Origin: DASTGO01 sp035719045
Lineage (GTDB): Bacteria; Actinomycetota; Actinomycetes; Actinomycetales; Kineosporiaceae
Reading direction: 5' to 3'
DNA length: 24,940 nt
Assembly (NCBI GenBank): GCA_035719045.1
Contig: DASTGO010000439.1
Span: 1-24,940 of the forward strand
Shown one piece after another: positions 15,077-22,158 of the stretch. The position numbers and the translations under genes were made by a program. The notes beneath the pieces were generated by a model. The model was not told where the DNA came from and searched no databases. It saw only the letters and a program-made list of their open reading frames with translations. Positions within the stretch are counted from its first letter, which is position 1. Each line of letters opens with the position of its first letter.

Positions 15077-16006
15077 TCAGCGGACGTCGGCGGGCAGCAG
15101 TGCCAGGTCGTCCAGTTCCACCAGAGCCGAGGCGATGGGGGCCAGCGGCACCGCGGCGAGGAATGCCCGGACCACGGCCGCGTCGGCATCGCTCATCCCC
15201 CGGACCGCCGACAGCAGGGGACCCGGTTCGACGGCCACGAGGATCTCGGTGAGCTCCGCGGTCTCGGCGCCGTTGAGGGCTGCCCGGACGGCGCACAGCA
15301 GGTTGAGCGCCCCGGGCCCGTCGGTGGCGACGCCCGCGGGCGGGCGCAGCAGCGGCAGCGGGCCACCGGTGGCGCGGATCGTGAGCTCCCGGTCCACGGC
15401 CGCCCGCAGCAGGGCGGCGAGCAGCCGGTCCGGGAGAGCGTCCGGTCCCGCGGCCGGCAGGGCGAGCCCCTCGGCGCCGTCCTCGGCGAGTACCTCGAGC
15501 AGGCCCGCACCGTCGTCGCCGGGGGCGGGCCGAAGCCAGGCCGGCACCGTGAAGTCCAGGGCGTCGACGACAGCCCGGGCGGCGGCCCCGGGGTCCGTCC
15601 CGCCGGGAAGGGCGACGACGACCCCGACCGGCTGCACCCGGTCGTCGTCGAGCAGCAGGTACCGGGCCGTCCGCAGGGCCGCCAGTTGAGCGACGGCCTC
15701 CCGCGGGCCGGCCGGTCCGGGGCCCGGATCCGGGACCAGCACCACCGGCAGGGCATGATCGCCCGGCAGCAGGGCCTGGGTCAGTGCCTCCACCCGGCCG
15801 GCCGGGACCAGCAGCGGGCCGAGCAGCAGCTCGCCGGCGGGTTCCGCACGCAGGCGCCGGTGCCGGTCGAGGCTGGCGGTCAGGTCCGGTTCCGGTACGG
15901 CCAGCAGCGCGGCGTCGTCGAAGAGCGCCTCCAGCAGGGCCGGGGAAACGGGACCAGCGCCGGGGCCGGGCTCGCTGCCGGGCAGGCCTGACAAGGGGTG
16001 GGGCAC
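15077..16006 (-). CDS. Conserved actinobacterial protein of unknown function (LFDDAA family)
   Basis: This 309-residue protein has no signal peptide or membrane segment and is rich in Ala, Leu, Pro and acidic residues. Its N-terminal block LLEALFDDAALLAVPEPDLT...LDRHRRLR and GPLLVPAGRVEAL recalls unnamed Streptomyces and mycobacterial proteins of about 300 residues that begin LLDDAA.FPPG...AHR.HR and ..LVGP.L.PA.RL. No enzyme motif is visible, and I do not assign a function. The start is GTG 16006, because TACATT lies 6 nt upstream on the minus strand (leaderless pattern); the GTG three bases earlier would also fit. An open frame continues upstream to 16141 but has Arg/Pro-rich non-family sequence. 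It is divergent from the second TAXI gene. Confidence 0.6.
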   Translation of the reverse strand: MPHPLSGLPGSEPGPGAGPVSPALLEALFDDAALLAVPEPDLTASLDRHRRLRAEPAGELLLGPLLVPAGRVEALTQALLPGDHALPVVLVPDPGPGPAGPREAVAQLAALRTARYLLLDDDRVQPVGVVVALPGGTDPGAAARAVVDALDFTVPAWLRPAPGDDGAGLLEVLAEDGAEGLALPAAGPDALPDRLLAALLRAAVDRELTIRATGGPLPLLRPPAGVATDGPGALNLLCAVRAALNGAETAELTEILVAVEPGPLLSAVRGMSDADAAVVRAFLAAVPLAPIASALVELDDLALLPADVR

Positions 16007-16146
16007 CACGGCAATGTAGTACCGCGAACGGCGGGGTCCGCCCGCGAGCCGTGCTGTCCGGGGCGCGGTGTGCCCCGGTGGGTCCACCCGATCCGCGCGT
16101 ACCGGTAGGAGCCTCCGGTTCGAGTCGTCCCTCACAGTCAAAACGG

Positions 16147-16180
16147 TTACGTAAAGTCACGCAAAGTGAAAATTCACACC
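16147..16180. promoter_or_regulatory. AT-rich island with 10-bp direct repeats and an inverted repeat
   Basis: Within very GC-rich DNA, the stretch about 16137-16180 is AT-rich. It carries two 10-bp repeats in tandem, ACGTAAAGTC (16149-16158) and ACGCAAAGTG (16159-16168), followed by GTGAAAATTCAC (16166-16177), which has GTGAA/TTCAC arms. It sits between divergent start codons (16006 and 16227), about 50 bp upstream of the TAXI gene's -10 element. Repeats phased by one helical turn are typical of OmpR-family regulators, so this is a good candidate binding site. Confidence 0.5.
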
Positions 16181-16213
16181 GTGGTTCTGGTCATCTGGTG
16201 CCCGGACCCTGCC

Positions 16214-16219
16214 TAAGGT
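16214..16219 (+). promoter_or_regulatory. -10 element of the second TAXI gene (leaderless)
   Basis: TAAGGT fits the TANNNT -10 consensus and ends exactly 7 nt before the GTG at 16227. Transcription would start at or next to the start codon. No Shine-Dalgarno sequence is present. This supports 16227 as the real start in spite of the long unusual N-terminus. Confidence 0.65.
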
Positions 16220-16226
16220 ATAGCGG

Positions 16227-18056
16227 GTGACCAGAGGCGACCGGGAGACTGAGCTGCCCCCAGGTGCTTCCGCCAGGAGCCGCCACACCGATCCGACCAC
16301 CGCCCCCTCGTGGTCCTCCGGCCAGGGTGCCGGGGAACCCGCGACAGGGGACCCGTGGGCCGAGGGACCCCTGACCGGCTTCCCGGAGTTGCCCGGGTCG
16401 TCGGGGGAGCCCGCACCGGAGGCGGACGGCTCCGCCCCTGCCCCCACCGACCCGTACCACCCCGATCCGCACCAGTGGCGGGACGAGGCCGGTCGACAGC
16501 AGGAACCCGAGCCGGCGGTCCGTCCGAGCCGGTCCCGTCAGCGCCGGCTCGAGGAAGCGTCCTCCTGGGGCAGCCCGCCCCGCCCGACCCCCCGGCAGGG
16601 GATCCCCGACCCCTGGGCCCTGGACCCCGCCTCCGATCCGGAGGCCGCGCCTGCCGCGCCGAGCAGCCCGCGGCCCCAGACCCGTCTCGGGCTCGCCGGG
16701 TTCCGTCCGCTCGGTCATCGGGCGGCGGGGTCGTCAGCCGTCGGTCACCCCACGGGCGGTCCGTCCGCCGACGCCTTCGCCTCCGAGGCCTTCGCCACCG
16801 GCTCCCTGCCCACCGCACCCACCGGGGAGGGATCGGGTCCCGCGAGTGGTCCGTCCACCGGGGGCCTGTCCACCGGGGGTCTGCCCGCCGACACCTCCGC
16901 CGCCCAGGCCATCGGCGCCGGTTCCCTGCCCACCGCTCCCCTCGGCGAGGGACAGGGTGCCCCGGGCGCCTGGTCCGCCCCGGGTGCCTGGTCCGCCCCT
17001 GCTCCTGGGGCGGCCGAGCCTGCCCCGGGCGGGATCGCGACCACCGCGGGCACGGTCACCGGCACCGGGGCGGGTTCGCGGCAGTTCCCCGAGGGCCGGC
17101 CCGGCCGTTCGCACACCCGGCGGGCCTTCCTGTTCGGGGCCGCCGGGGTGGCCGCCCTCGGGGTGGGCGGCGGCCTGGCCCTTCTCAACCGCCGCAACCA
17201 GCCGCCGTCCCCGGTCCACCTGCGGTTGGGGACCGGCCCGAAGGGGGCGGTGTTCGTCGAGGTCGGCAACGACATCGCCGACGCCGTGCAGTCGTACCTG
17301 CCGGGCAGCACGGTCGAGGTGGTCGAGACGTCGGCCACCGTGGACAATCTGCGCCGGCTCGGGTCCGGCAGCATCGACATCGGTTTCGCCGCCTTCGACG
17401 GGGCGGCTGTGGACCAGCTGGTCCGGGAAGGGGAGATCACCGCCCTGACCCGGATCTTCGACAGTTACGTGCAGCTGGTCGTCCTCGGCGGGTCCCCGGT
17501 GCAGAACCTGCGCCAGCTGGCCGGCCGGAGGGTCAGCGTCGGCGGCTCGGGCAGCGGGTCGGAGTTCACCGCGCTGCGCCTGCTGAAGGACGCCGGGGTG
17601 GAGCCGGCGGAACTGCTCCGGCTCGGGCAGATCCCGTCGATGCAGGCCCTGCAGGCAGGAACCATCGATGCCGCCTTCTCGAACACCGGCTATCCCACCC
17701 CGGCGATCGCCGAGCTGGCCGAGCGTCGCCCGATCCGCCTGGTCTCGCTCGGGGAGTACTTCGGTTTCCTCGACCGGGACATCCCCCGCTCCTACCAGCC
17801 AGCGCCGATCCCGGCGGGGGCCTACCGGGGGGTGTCCGCGACCGACACCATGCTCGTCCCGAACGGGCTGCTGGCCCGGCCCGGTCTGCCGGACGGCGTC
17901 GTCACCACCGTGCTGGAGGCGTTGTTCGCCAAGCAGTCCCGGCGGTTCTGGCTGCGCCCGGAGAGCAAGCAGCTCAACCTGTCCCTGGCCTCCGCCACCG
18001 GCGCGGTGAACCTGCACCCGGCGGCCCGGAGCTGGCTGGCCGGTCACACGAGCTGA
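16227..18056 (+). CDS. TAXI-family binding protein with a long disordered cytoplasmic N-terminus (second paralogue)
   Basis: This 609-residue protein has three parts. Residues 1 to about 295 are low-complexity (Pro, Gly, Ser, Ala, Thr) and contain short repeats such as GSLPTAP (twice), STGG and GAWSAP (two in tandem). A twin-arginine-like anchor HTRRAFLFGAAG and a hydrophobic helix follow (about 296-325). The TAXI binding domain (about 330-609) has GTGPKGAVFVEVGNDIADAV, ATVDNL, FDSYVQLVVLGGSPV, VGGSGSGSEFTALRL and FSNTGYPTPAIAELA. It resembles the first TAXI protein along its whole binding domain. The binding domain should face outside, with the tail in the cytoplasm. No TRAP permease is nearby, so either a distant permease or a sensory role is possible. 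The gene stands alone with its own promoter. Confidence 0.8.
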   Translation: MTRGDRETELPPGASARSRHTDPTTAPSWSSGQGAGEPATGDPWAEGPLTGFPELPGSSGEPAPEADGSAPAPTDPYHPDPHQWRDEAGRQQEPEPAVRPSRSRQRRLEEASSWGSPPRPTPRQGIPDPWALDPASDPEAAPAAPSSPRPQTRLGLAGFRPLGHRAAGSSAVGHPTGGPSADAFASEAFATGSLPTAPTGEGSGPASGPSTGGLSTGGLPADTSAAQAIGAGSLPTAPLGEGQGAPGAWSAPGAWSAPAPGAAEPAPGGIATTAGTVTGTGAGSRQFPEGRPGRSHTRRAFLFGAAGVAALGVGGGLALLNRRNQPPSPVHLRLGTGPKGAVFVEVGNDIADAVQSYLPGSTVEVVETSATVDNLRRLGSGSIDIGFAAFDGAAVDQLVREGEITALTRIFDSYVQLVVLGGSPVQNLRQLAGRRVSVGGSGSGSEFTALRLLKDAGVEPAELLRLGQIPSMQALQAGTIDAAFSNTGYPTPAIAELAERRPIRLVSLGEYFGFLDRDIPRSYQPAPIPAGAYRGVSATDTMLVPNGLLARPGLPDGVVTTVLEALFAKQSRRFWLRPESKQLNLSLASATGAVNLHPAARSWLAGHTS

Positions 18057-18143
18057 CCGGCGGCCCCCTCGCCCGGTGACGCCCGGGTGGTGACGATGCC
18101 CGCCGTGTCCGCGGCCGGCACCGCTACCACCTGCCCGGCGGGG

Positions 18144-18734
18144 TCAGCCGCCGAGGACCGGCGTGCCGACCAGTTCGGCCCCGGCATCCCGCAGCGCCTC
18201 CAGTGCGGTCGCCGTGGTCTGCGGGGACACTCCCGCGGTGAGGTCGAGCAGCACCCGGGTGGCGAACCCCTCGGCCAGGGCGTCCAGGGCGGTGGCCCGC
18301 ACGCAGTGGTCGGTGGCGATGCCGACGACGTCCACCTCGTCCACGCCCCGGTCGCGCAACCACTCGGCCAGTGCGACCCGGCGGCCGGTCGGGTCGGCGG
18401 TCGCGCCCTGGAAGCCCGAGTAGGCGGCCGCATGCTCGCCCTTGGTGAACCACGCCTCGACCGCGGTGGTGTCCAGGTCGGGATGGGGGGCGGCACCGGG
18501 GCTGTCCGCGACGCAGTGCACCGGCCAGGTGTCCACCCAGTCCGGTTCGGTCGCGAAGTGCGTCCCCGGGTCGATGTGCCAGTCCTGGGTGGCCACCACG
18601 ACGGCGTACCGGTCTCGCCCGGTCCGCAGCAGGCGGGTGATGGCGGCGGCCACACCGGCCCCGCCCGCCACCGCGAGCGACCCGCCCTCGCAGAAGTCGT
18701 TCTGGACGTCCACGACGATCAGTGCCCTGGTCAC
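18144..18734 (-). CDS. pncA: Nicotinamidase
   Basis: This 196-residue isochorismatase-fold amidase hydrolyses nicotinamide to nicotinate in the cytoplasm. The catalytic triad is Asp9 (VVDVQNDF), Lys98 (WFTKGEH) and Cys144 (ATDHCV). Metal ligands are Asp51, His53 and His59 (QDWHIDPGTHF). The layout follows M. tuberculosis PncA (Asp8, Lys96, Cys138) with small shifts. It lies 83 nt downstream of pncB on the same strand, so the two probably form one transcript that turns nicotinamide into nicotinate mononucleotide for NAD. The same enzyme type activates the drug pyrazinamide in mycobacteria. The gene is intact and of normal length. Confidence 0.94.
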   Translation of the reverse strand: MTRALIVVDVQNDFCEGGSLAVAGGAGVAAAITRLLRTGRDRYAVVVATQDWHIDPGTHFATEPDWVDTWPVHCVADSPGAAPHPDLDTTAVEAWFTKGEHAAAYSGFQGATADPTGRRVALAEWLRDRGVDEVDVVGIATDHCVRATALDALAEGFATRVLLDLTAGVSPQTTATALEALRDAGAELVGTPVLGG

Positions 18735-18817
18735 GGCTGCTCCTCGCTCCCGGCCGGGGGCTCCCCGGACTGTGGTCGGACGGCTGTCGGCGGTGTCGGC
18801 TCGCTCGGGCCTGACGC

Positions 18818-20161
18818 TCAGCCTTCGAGGGTGCGGATCACGGTCGGCAGGGCGGGTTCGCCCCGGGACAGCTGCCGGGCGTTGGGCGGCAGCTCCGCCA
18901 GGCTGGCCGCATGCCGGGCCCTTGCGGAGTCCAGCGGCTCGGCACCCACCACCTCCCCGGCACGAACCAGCGGGACGAGCAGCGCCCGGTCCCGGCCGCC
19001 GTCACCGGGCGGGGGCGGCAGCTGTCCGCGCGGACTGATCGCGATCACCTCGGTGCCGGCCACCCCATCCGCGCCGAGCCGGCGGACGGCCGACTTGCGG
19101 CCGGCCACGCTGCGCTTGTCCAGGCTGCGCTTGGCCACCCCGATCAGTTCTCCGTCGGACCGCTCCCGGGCCACCAGTTTGTAGACCATGCCCGCGGTCG
19201 GCGCCCCCGACCCGGTGACCAGGGAGGTGCCGACCCCGTAGGCGTCCACCGGGGCGGCGGCCAGGGCGGCGATGGCGTGCTCGTCCAGGTCGCTGGTGAC
19301 GACGATCCGGGTGCCGGTGGCGCCCAGGGAGTCCAGTTGGGCCCGCACCGCGAACGCCTGTTCCAGCAGGTCCCCGGAGTCCAGCCGGACCGCGCCGAGT
19401 CCGGGCCCGGCGACCTCCACCGCGGTGGTCACCCCCTCGGTGACGTCATAGGTGTCGACGAGCAGGGTGGTCCCGGTGCCGAGGGAGTCCACCTGGGCGG
19501 CGAAGGCGGCCCGCTCGTCGTCATGGACCAGGGTGAAGGCGTGCGCCGCGGTGCCGATCGTGGGGATGCCGTACCGGCGGCCGGCCTCCAGGTTCGAGGT
19601 CCCGGCGAACCCCGCGACATAGGCAGCCCGGGCCGCGGCCACCGCAGCCTCCTCGTGGGTGCGACGCGAACCCATCTCCAGGCAGGGACGGTCCAGGGCG
19701 TGCGCCACCATCCGGCTGGCCGCCGCGGCGATGGCACTGTCGTGGTTGAGGATCGACAGGACGAGGGTCTCCAGCACGACCGCCTCCGCGAAGGTCCCCT
19801 CGACCACGAGGATCGGCGAACCCGGGAAGAAACACTCGCCCTCGCCGTACCCCCAGACGTCACCGCCGAACCGGTATCCGGCCAGCCATTCCAGGGTGCG
19901 CTCGTCGACCACCCGGGCGGCCCGCAGCATGTCCAGTTCGTCTTGGTCGAAACGGAACCGGGTCAGCGCCTCCAGCAGCCGCCCGGTCCCGGCGACCACC
20001 CCGTACCGGCGCCCGTCGGGCAGGTTGCGGGTGAAGACCTCGAACACGCAACGGCGCCCGGCCGCCCCGCTGCGCAGGGCCGCCTGGACCATGGTCAGCT
20101 CGTAGTGGTCGGTGAGCAGGGACGTCGCCGTCCGGGCCACCTCCGGCGGGGTTGTCGTCAC
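18818..20161 (-). CDS. pncB: Nicotinate phosphoribosyltransferase
   Basis: This 447-residue enzyme joins nicotinate to phosphoribosyl pyrophosphate, with ATP, to give nicotinate mononucleotide (Preiss-Handler salvage). The N-terminal SLLTDHYELTMVQAAL and FEVFTRNLPDGRRYGV, the central LNHDSAIAAAASRM and EMGSRRTHEEAA, GFAGTSNLEAG, and the phosphate-binding AVRLDSGDL are all present. The start is GTG 20161: TAGGCT lies 8 nt upstream on the minus strand, suggesting a leaderless transcript, and family homology begins within a few residues. The longer open frame upstream runs through clpS on the other strand and is not real. pncA follows it. In M. tuberculosis pncB1 is likewise divergent from clpS. 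Confidence 0.94.
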   Translation of the reverse strand: MTTTPPEVARTATSLLTDHYELTMVQAALRSGAAGRRCVFEVFTRNLPDGRRYGVVAGTGRLLEALTRFRFDQDELDMLRAARVVDERTLEWLAGYRFGGDVWGYGEGECFFPGSPILVVEGTFAEAVVLETLVLSILNHDSAIAAAASRMVAHALDRPCLEMGSRRTHEEAAVAAARAAYVAGFAGTSNLEAGRRYGIPTIGTAAHAFTLVHDDERAAFAAQVDSLGTGTTLLVDTYDVTEGVTTAVEVAGPGLGAVRLDSGDLLEQAFAVRAQLDSLGATGTRIVVTSDLDEHAIAALAAAPVDAYGVGTSLVTGSGAPTAGMVYKLVARERSDGELIGVAKRSLDKRSVAGRKSAVRRLGADGVAGTEVIAISPRGQLPPPPGDGGRDRALLVPLVRAGEVVGAEPLDSARARHAASLAELPPNARQLSRGEPALPTVIRTLEG

Positions 20162-20169
20162 GAGCAGGA

Positions 20170-20175
20170 AGCCTA
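20170..20175 (-). promoter_or_regulatory. -10 element of pncB (leaderless type)
   Basis: On the minus strand TAGGCT ends 8 nt before the GTG at 20161. There is no Shine-Dalgarno sequence in between. It faces the clpS promoter across a 93-bp gap. Confidence 0.5.
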
Positions 20176-20242
20176 CGGGGCGGCCCCGCCGACCGGCGCC
20201 GGCCGCTGCCCGGCGGTGACTGGTGGCGGCGCGGCACCCAAC

Positions 20243-20248
20243 TACAGT
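20243..20248 (+). promoter_or_regulatory. -10 element of clpS (leaderless type)
   Basis: TACAGT matches TANNNT and ends 6 nt before the GTG at 20255. The intervening GGGGGC is not a normal ribosome site at that distance, so a leaderless or near-leaderless start is likely. Confidence 0.55.
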
Positions 20249-20254
20249 GGGGGC

Positions 20255-20563
20255 GTGTCCGTCGCCGGTGTCGAGCTCTCCCTGGCCCCGGTCGAGGTCG
20301 AGAAGCCGGAGGCTGCCGAGGACCTGGGGCTGGACGTCCCGTGGGTGACCATCGTGTGGAACGATCCGGTCAATCTCATGTCCTACGTGACGTACGTGTT
20401 CCAGACCTACTTCGGTTACCCCAAGGCGCATGCCGAGAAACTCATGCTGGACGTGCACCACAAGGGCCGGGCCGTGGTGGCCAGCGGCAGCCGGGAGGAG
20501 ATGGAACGCGACACCGAGGCCATGCACGAGTACGGCCTCTGGGCGACGTTCCAGAAGCAGTGA
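20255..20563 (+). CDS. clpS: ATP-dependent Clp protease adaptor ClpS
   Basis: This 102-residue adaptor binds the N-domain of a Clp ATPase (ClpC or ClpA type) and delivers proteins with destabilising N-terminal residues. The folded part begins at PWVTIVWNDPVNLMSYVTYV. It includes the N-degron pocket (the Asn-Asp-Pro region and the helix with HAEKLMLDVHHKGRAVVA) and ends in REEMERDTEAMHEYGL. The first 25 residues are the usual flexible tail. The start GTG 20255 agrees with the -10 element 6 nt upstream. The DUF2017 gene follows 51 nt later, as is usual in actinobacteria. Confidence 0.93.
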   Translation: MSVAGVELSLAPVEVEKPEAAEDLGLDVPWVTIVWNDPVNLMSYVTYVFQTYFGYPKAHAEKLMLDVHHKGRAVVASGSREEMERDTEAMHEYGLWATFQKQ

Positions 20564-20614
20564 CCGCCGCCGCGGCGCATGCCGGAGGGCTCCGGCGGGG
20601 AGGGGACAGCGAGG

Positions 20615-21208
20615 ATGGGCCGGCCGTTCGATCGTGACGGCGACCGGGTGAAGGTGCGCCTGGACGCCGAGGAACGCCGCCTGCTCGCCCGGCTGCTCGA
20701 CGAGGTGGCGGAACTCCTCGACGACGGCAGGCCCGCGTCGACGGACCCGCTGGCCGCCCTGGTGGGTTTCGACCTCACCCTGCCCGAGGACGCCGCCCCC
20801 GCCGGTGAGCCGGCGGCACAGGACGAGGAGCAGGATCCGGCCCTGGCCCGGTTGCTGCCGCCCGCCCACCACGACGACCCGGAACTGGCCGCGGAGTTCC
20901 GCCGGCTCACCGAGACCGGGCTGCGGGCCCGCAAGCGCGGCAACCTCACCCTGGCCAGTGCCGCCCTGCAGCGCGGCGGGCAGGTCGTGCTCAGCCGGGA
21001 GGAGGGGTCCGCGCTGCTCAAGGGGCTGACCGACACCCGGCTGGTGCTCGGGGAGCGGCTCGGGCTGCGCACCGACGAGGACGCCGACCTGATCCAGGAG
21101 GTGCTGCGGCAGCGGCCCCAGGCGGATGACCCCTGGGTGTCGGCGGCCCTGCTGTACGACGTGCTCACCTGGTGGCAGGAGGCCCTGATCGCGGCCCTGA
21201 TGTCCTGA
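20615..21208 (+). CDS. DUF2017 family protein
   Basis: This 197-residue soluble protein belongs to the DUF2017 family (compare Rv1332), which is almost always beside clpS in actinobacteria. Visible features are an N-terminal VRLDAEERRLLARLLDEVAELL, an acidic middle, the helix ELAAEFRRLTETGLRARKRG, and a C-terminal DPWVSAALLYDVLTWWQEAL. Its function is unknown; the neighbourhood hints at a role in regulated proteolysis, but this is only association. ATG 20615 is chosen: GAGGGG lies about 9 nt upstream and GAGG directly before it. An in-frame ATG at 20579 would add 12 residues of non-family sequence. Confidence 0.82.
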   Translation: MGRPFDRDGDRVKVRLDAEERRLLARLLDEVAELLDDGRPASTDPLAALVGFDLTLPEDAAPAGEPAAQDEEQDPALARLLPPAHHDDPELAAEFRRLTETGLRARKRGNLTLASAALQRGGQVVLSREEGSALLKGLTDTRLVLGERLGLRTDEDADLIQEVLRQRPQADDPWVSAALLYDVLTWWQEALIAALMS

Positions 21209-21341
21209 CCGTCCCGAACCGCCCGGCGTCCGGGACTCCCGGCGGGACGGTCCGCGCAGGCTCCGCGCCCGGTGTGGGGGCGGCCCCGGCCCGTGTCGGG
21301 GCGCACATCGCGGGCCGGAGACGGCGGCCGGGAGCGTCGCC

Positions 21342-21347
21342 TAGTCT
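21342..21347 (+). promoter_or_regulatory. -10 element of murI (leaderless)
   Basis: TAGTCT fits TANNNT and ends exactly 7 nt before GTG 21355. There is no Shine-Dalgarno sequence. The 146-bp gap from the DUF2017 gene holds nothing else that I can identify. Confidence 0.65.
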
Positions 21348-21354
21348 CCCTCGG

Positions 21355-22158
21355 GTGACGGATGCACCCATCGGGATCATCGACAGCGGCGTCGGCGGCC
21401 TGACCGTGGCCAGGGCCGTCCTGGACCAACTGCCCCATGAGCCGGTCCGCTACGTCGGCGACACCGCCAACGGCCCCTACGGTCCGAAGCCCATCGCCGA
21501 GGTCCGCCGGCACGCCCTGGACGTGATGGACGGGCTGGTCGAGTCCGGGGTGAAGCTGCTGGTGATCGCCTGCAACTCGGCCAGTTCGGCCACCCTGCGG
21601 GACGCCCGGGAGCGCTATGACGTGCCGGTCGTCGAGGTGATCCAGCCGGCCGTGCGCCGGGCGGTGGCCGCGACCCGCAACCACCGGGTCGGGGTGATCG
21701 GGACCCGGGTCACCGTCGCCTCCCGGGCCTATGAGGACGCCTTCGCCGCCGCCCCGCACCTGACGATCACCGGTCAGGCCTGCCCGCGGTTCGTCGAGTT
21801 CGTCGAGCGCGGCGTGACCGGGGGGCCGGAGCTGCTGGCCGCCGCCCACGACTACCTGGACCCGGTCCGCGAGGCCGGGGTGGACACGGTGGTCCTCGGC
21901 TGCACGCACTACCCGCTGCTCACCGGGGTCATCTCCTACGTGATGGGGGAGGAGATCACCCTGGTGAACAGCGCGGAGGAGACCGCCAAGGACGTGTACC
22001 GGACCCTGGTCGCCCACGACCTGCTCCGGGACGCCGCGCTGCCGCCGCCGCAGCACCGGTTCCTGGCCACCGGTGACCCCGCACCGTTCGCCCGGCTGGC
22101 CCGGCGGTTCCTCGGGCCCGAGGTGGCCGAGGTCGAGCACGCGGGCGTCTTCGCATGA
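21355..22158 (+). CDS. murI: Glutamate racemase
   Basis: This 267-residue cytoplasmic enzyme converts L- to D-glutamate for peptidoglycan. The start motif PIGIIDSGVGGLTVARAV carries the first active-site Asp/Ser. VIACNSASSATL supplies the first catalytic Cys, and VVLGCTHYPLLTGVI the second Cys and its His. YVGDTANGPYGPK is also typical. GTG 21355 is chosen because the -10 element TAGTCT lies 7 nt upstream and the protein then begins at its usual place. The long open frame extending upstream has no family resemblance. The stop overlaps the next gene's ATG by 4 nt (ATGA), so the two are translationally coupled. Confidence 0.95.
   Translation: MTDAPIGIIDSGVGGLTVARAVLDQLPHEPVRYVGDTANGPYGPKPIAEVRRHALDVMDGLVESGVKLLVIACNSASSATLRDARERYDVPVVEVIQPAVRRAVAATRNHRVGVIGTRVTVASRAYEDAFAAAPHLTITGQACPRFVEFVERGVTGGPELLAAAHDYLDPVREAGVDTVVLGCTHYPLLTGVISYVMGEEITLVNSAEETAKDVYRTLVAHDLLRDAALPPPQHRFLATGDPAPFARLARRFLGPEVAEVEHAGVFA

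Noticed and set aside
18057..18143. Possible terminator between the second TAXI gene and pncA
   Set aside because: The stretch is GC-rich with several weak pairings, but I could not find a single clear stem, so no terminator is listed.
18911..20254. Long plus-strand open frame over pncB
   Set aside because: It is the antisense shadow of pncB in GC-rich DNA. Only its last part (20255-20563, clpS) has family sequence, and that part has its own start and promoter.
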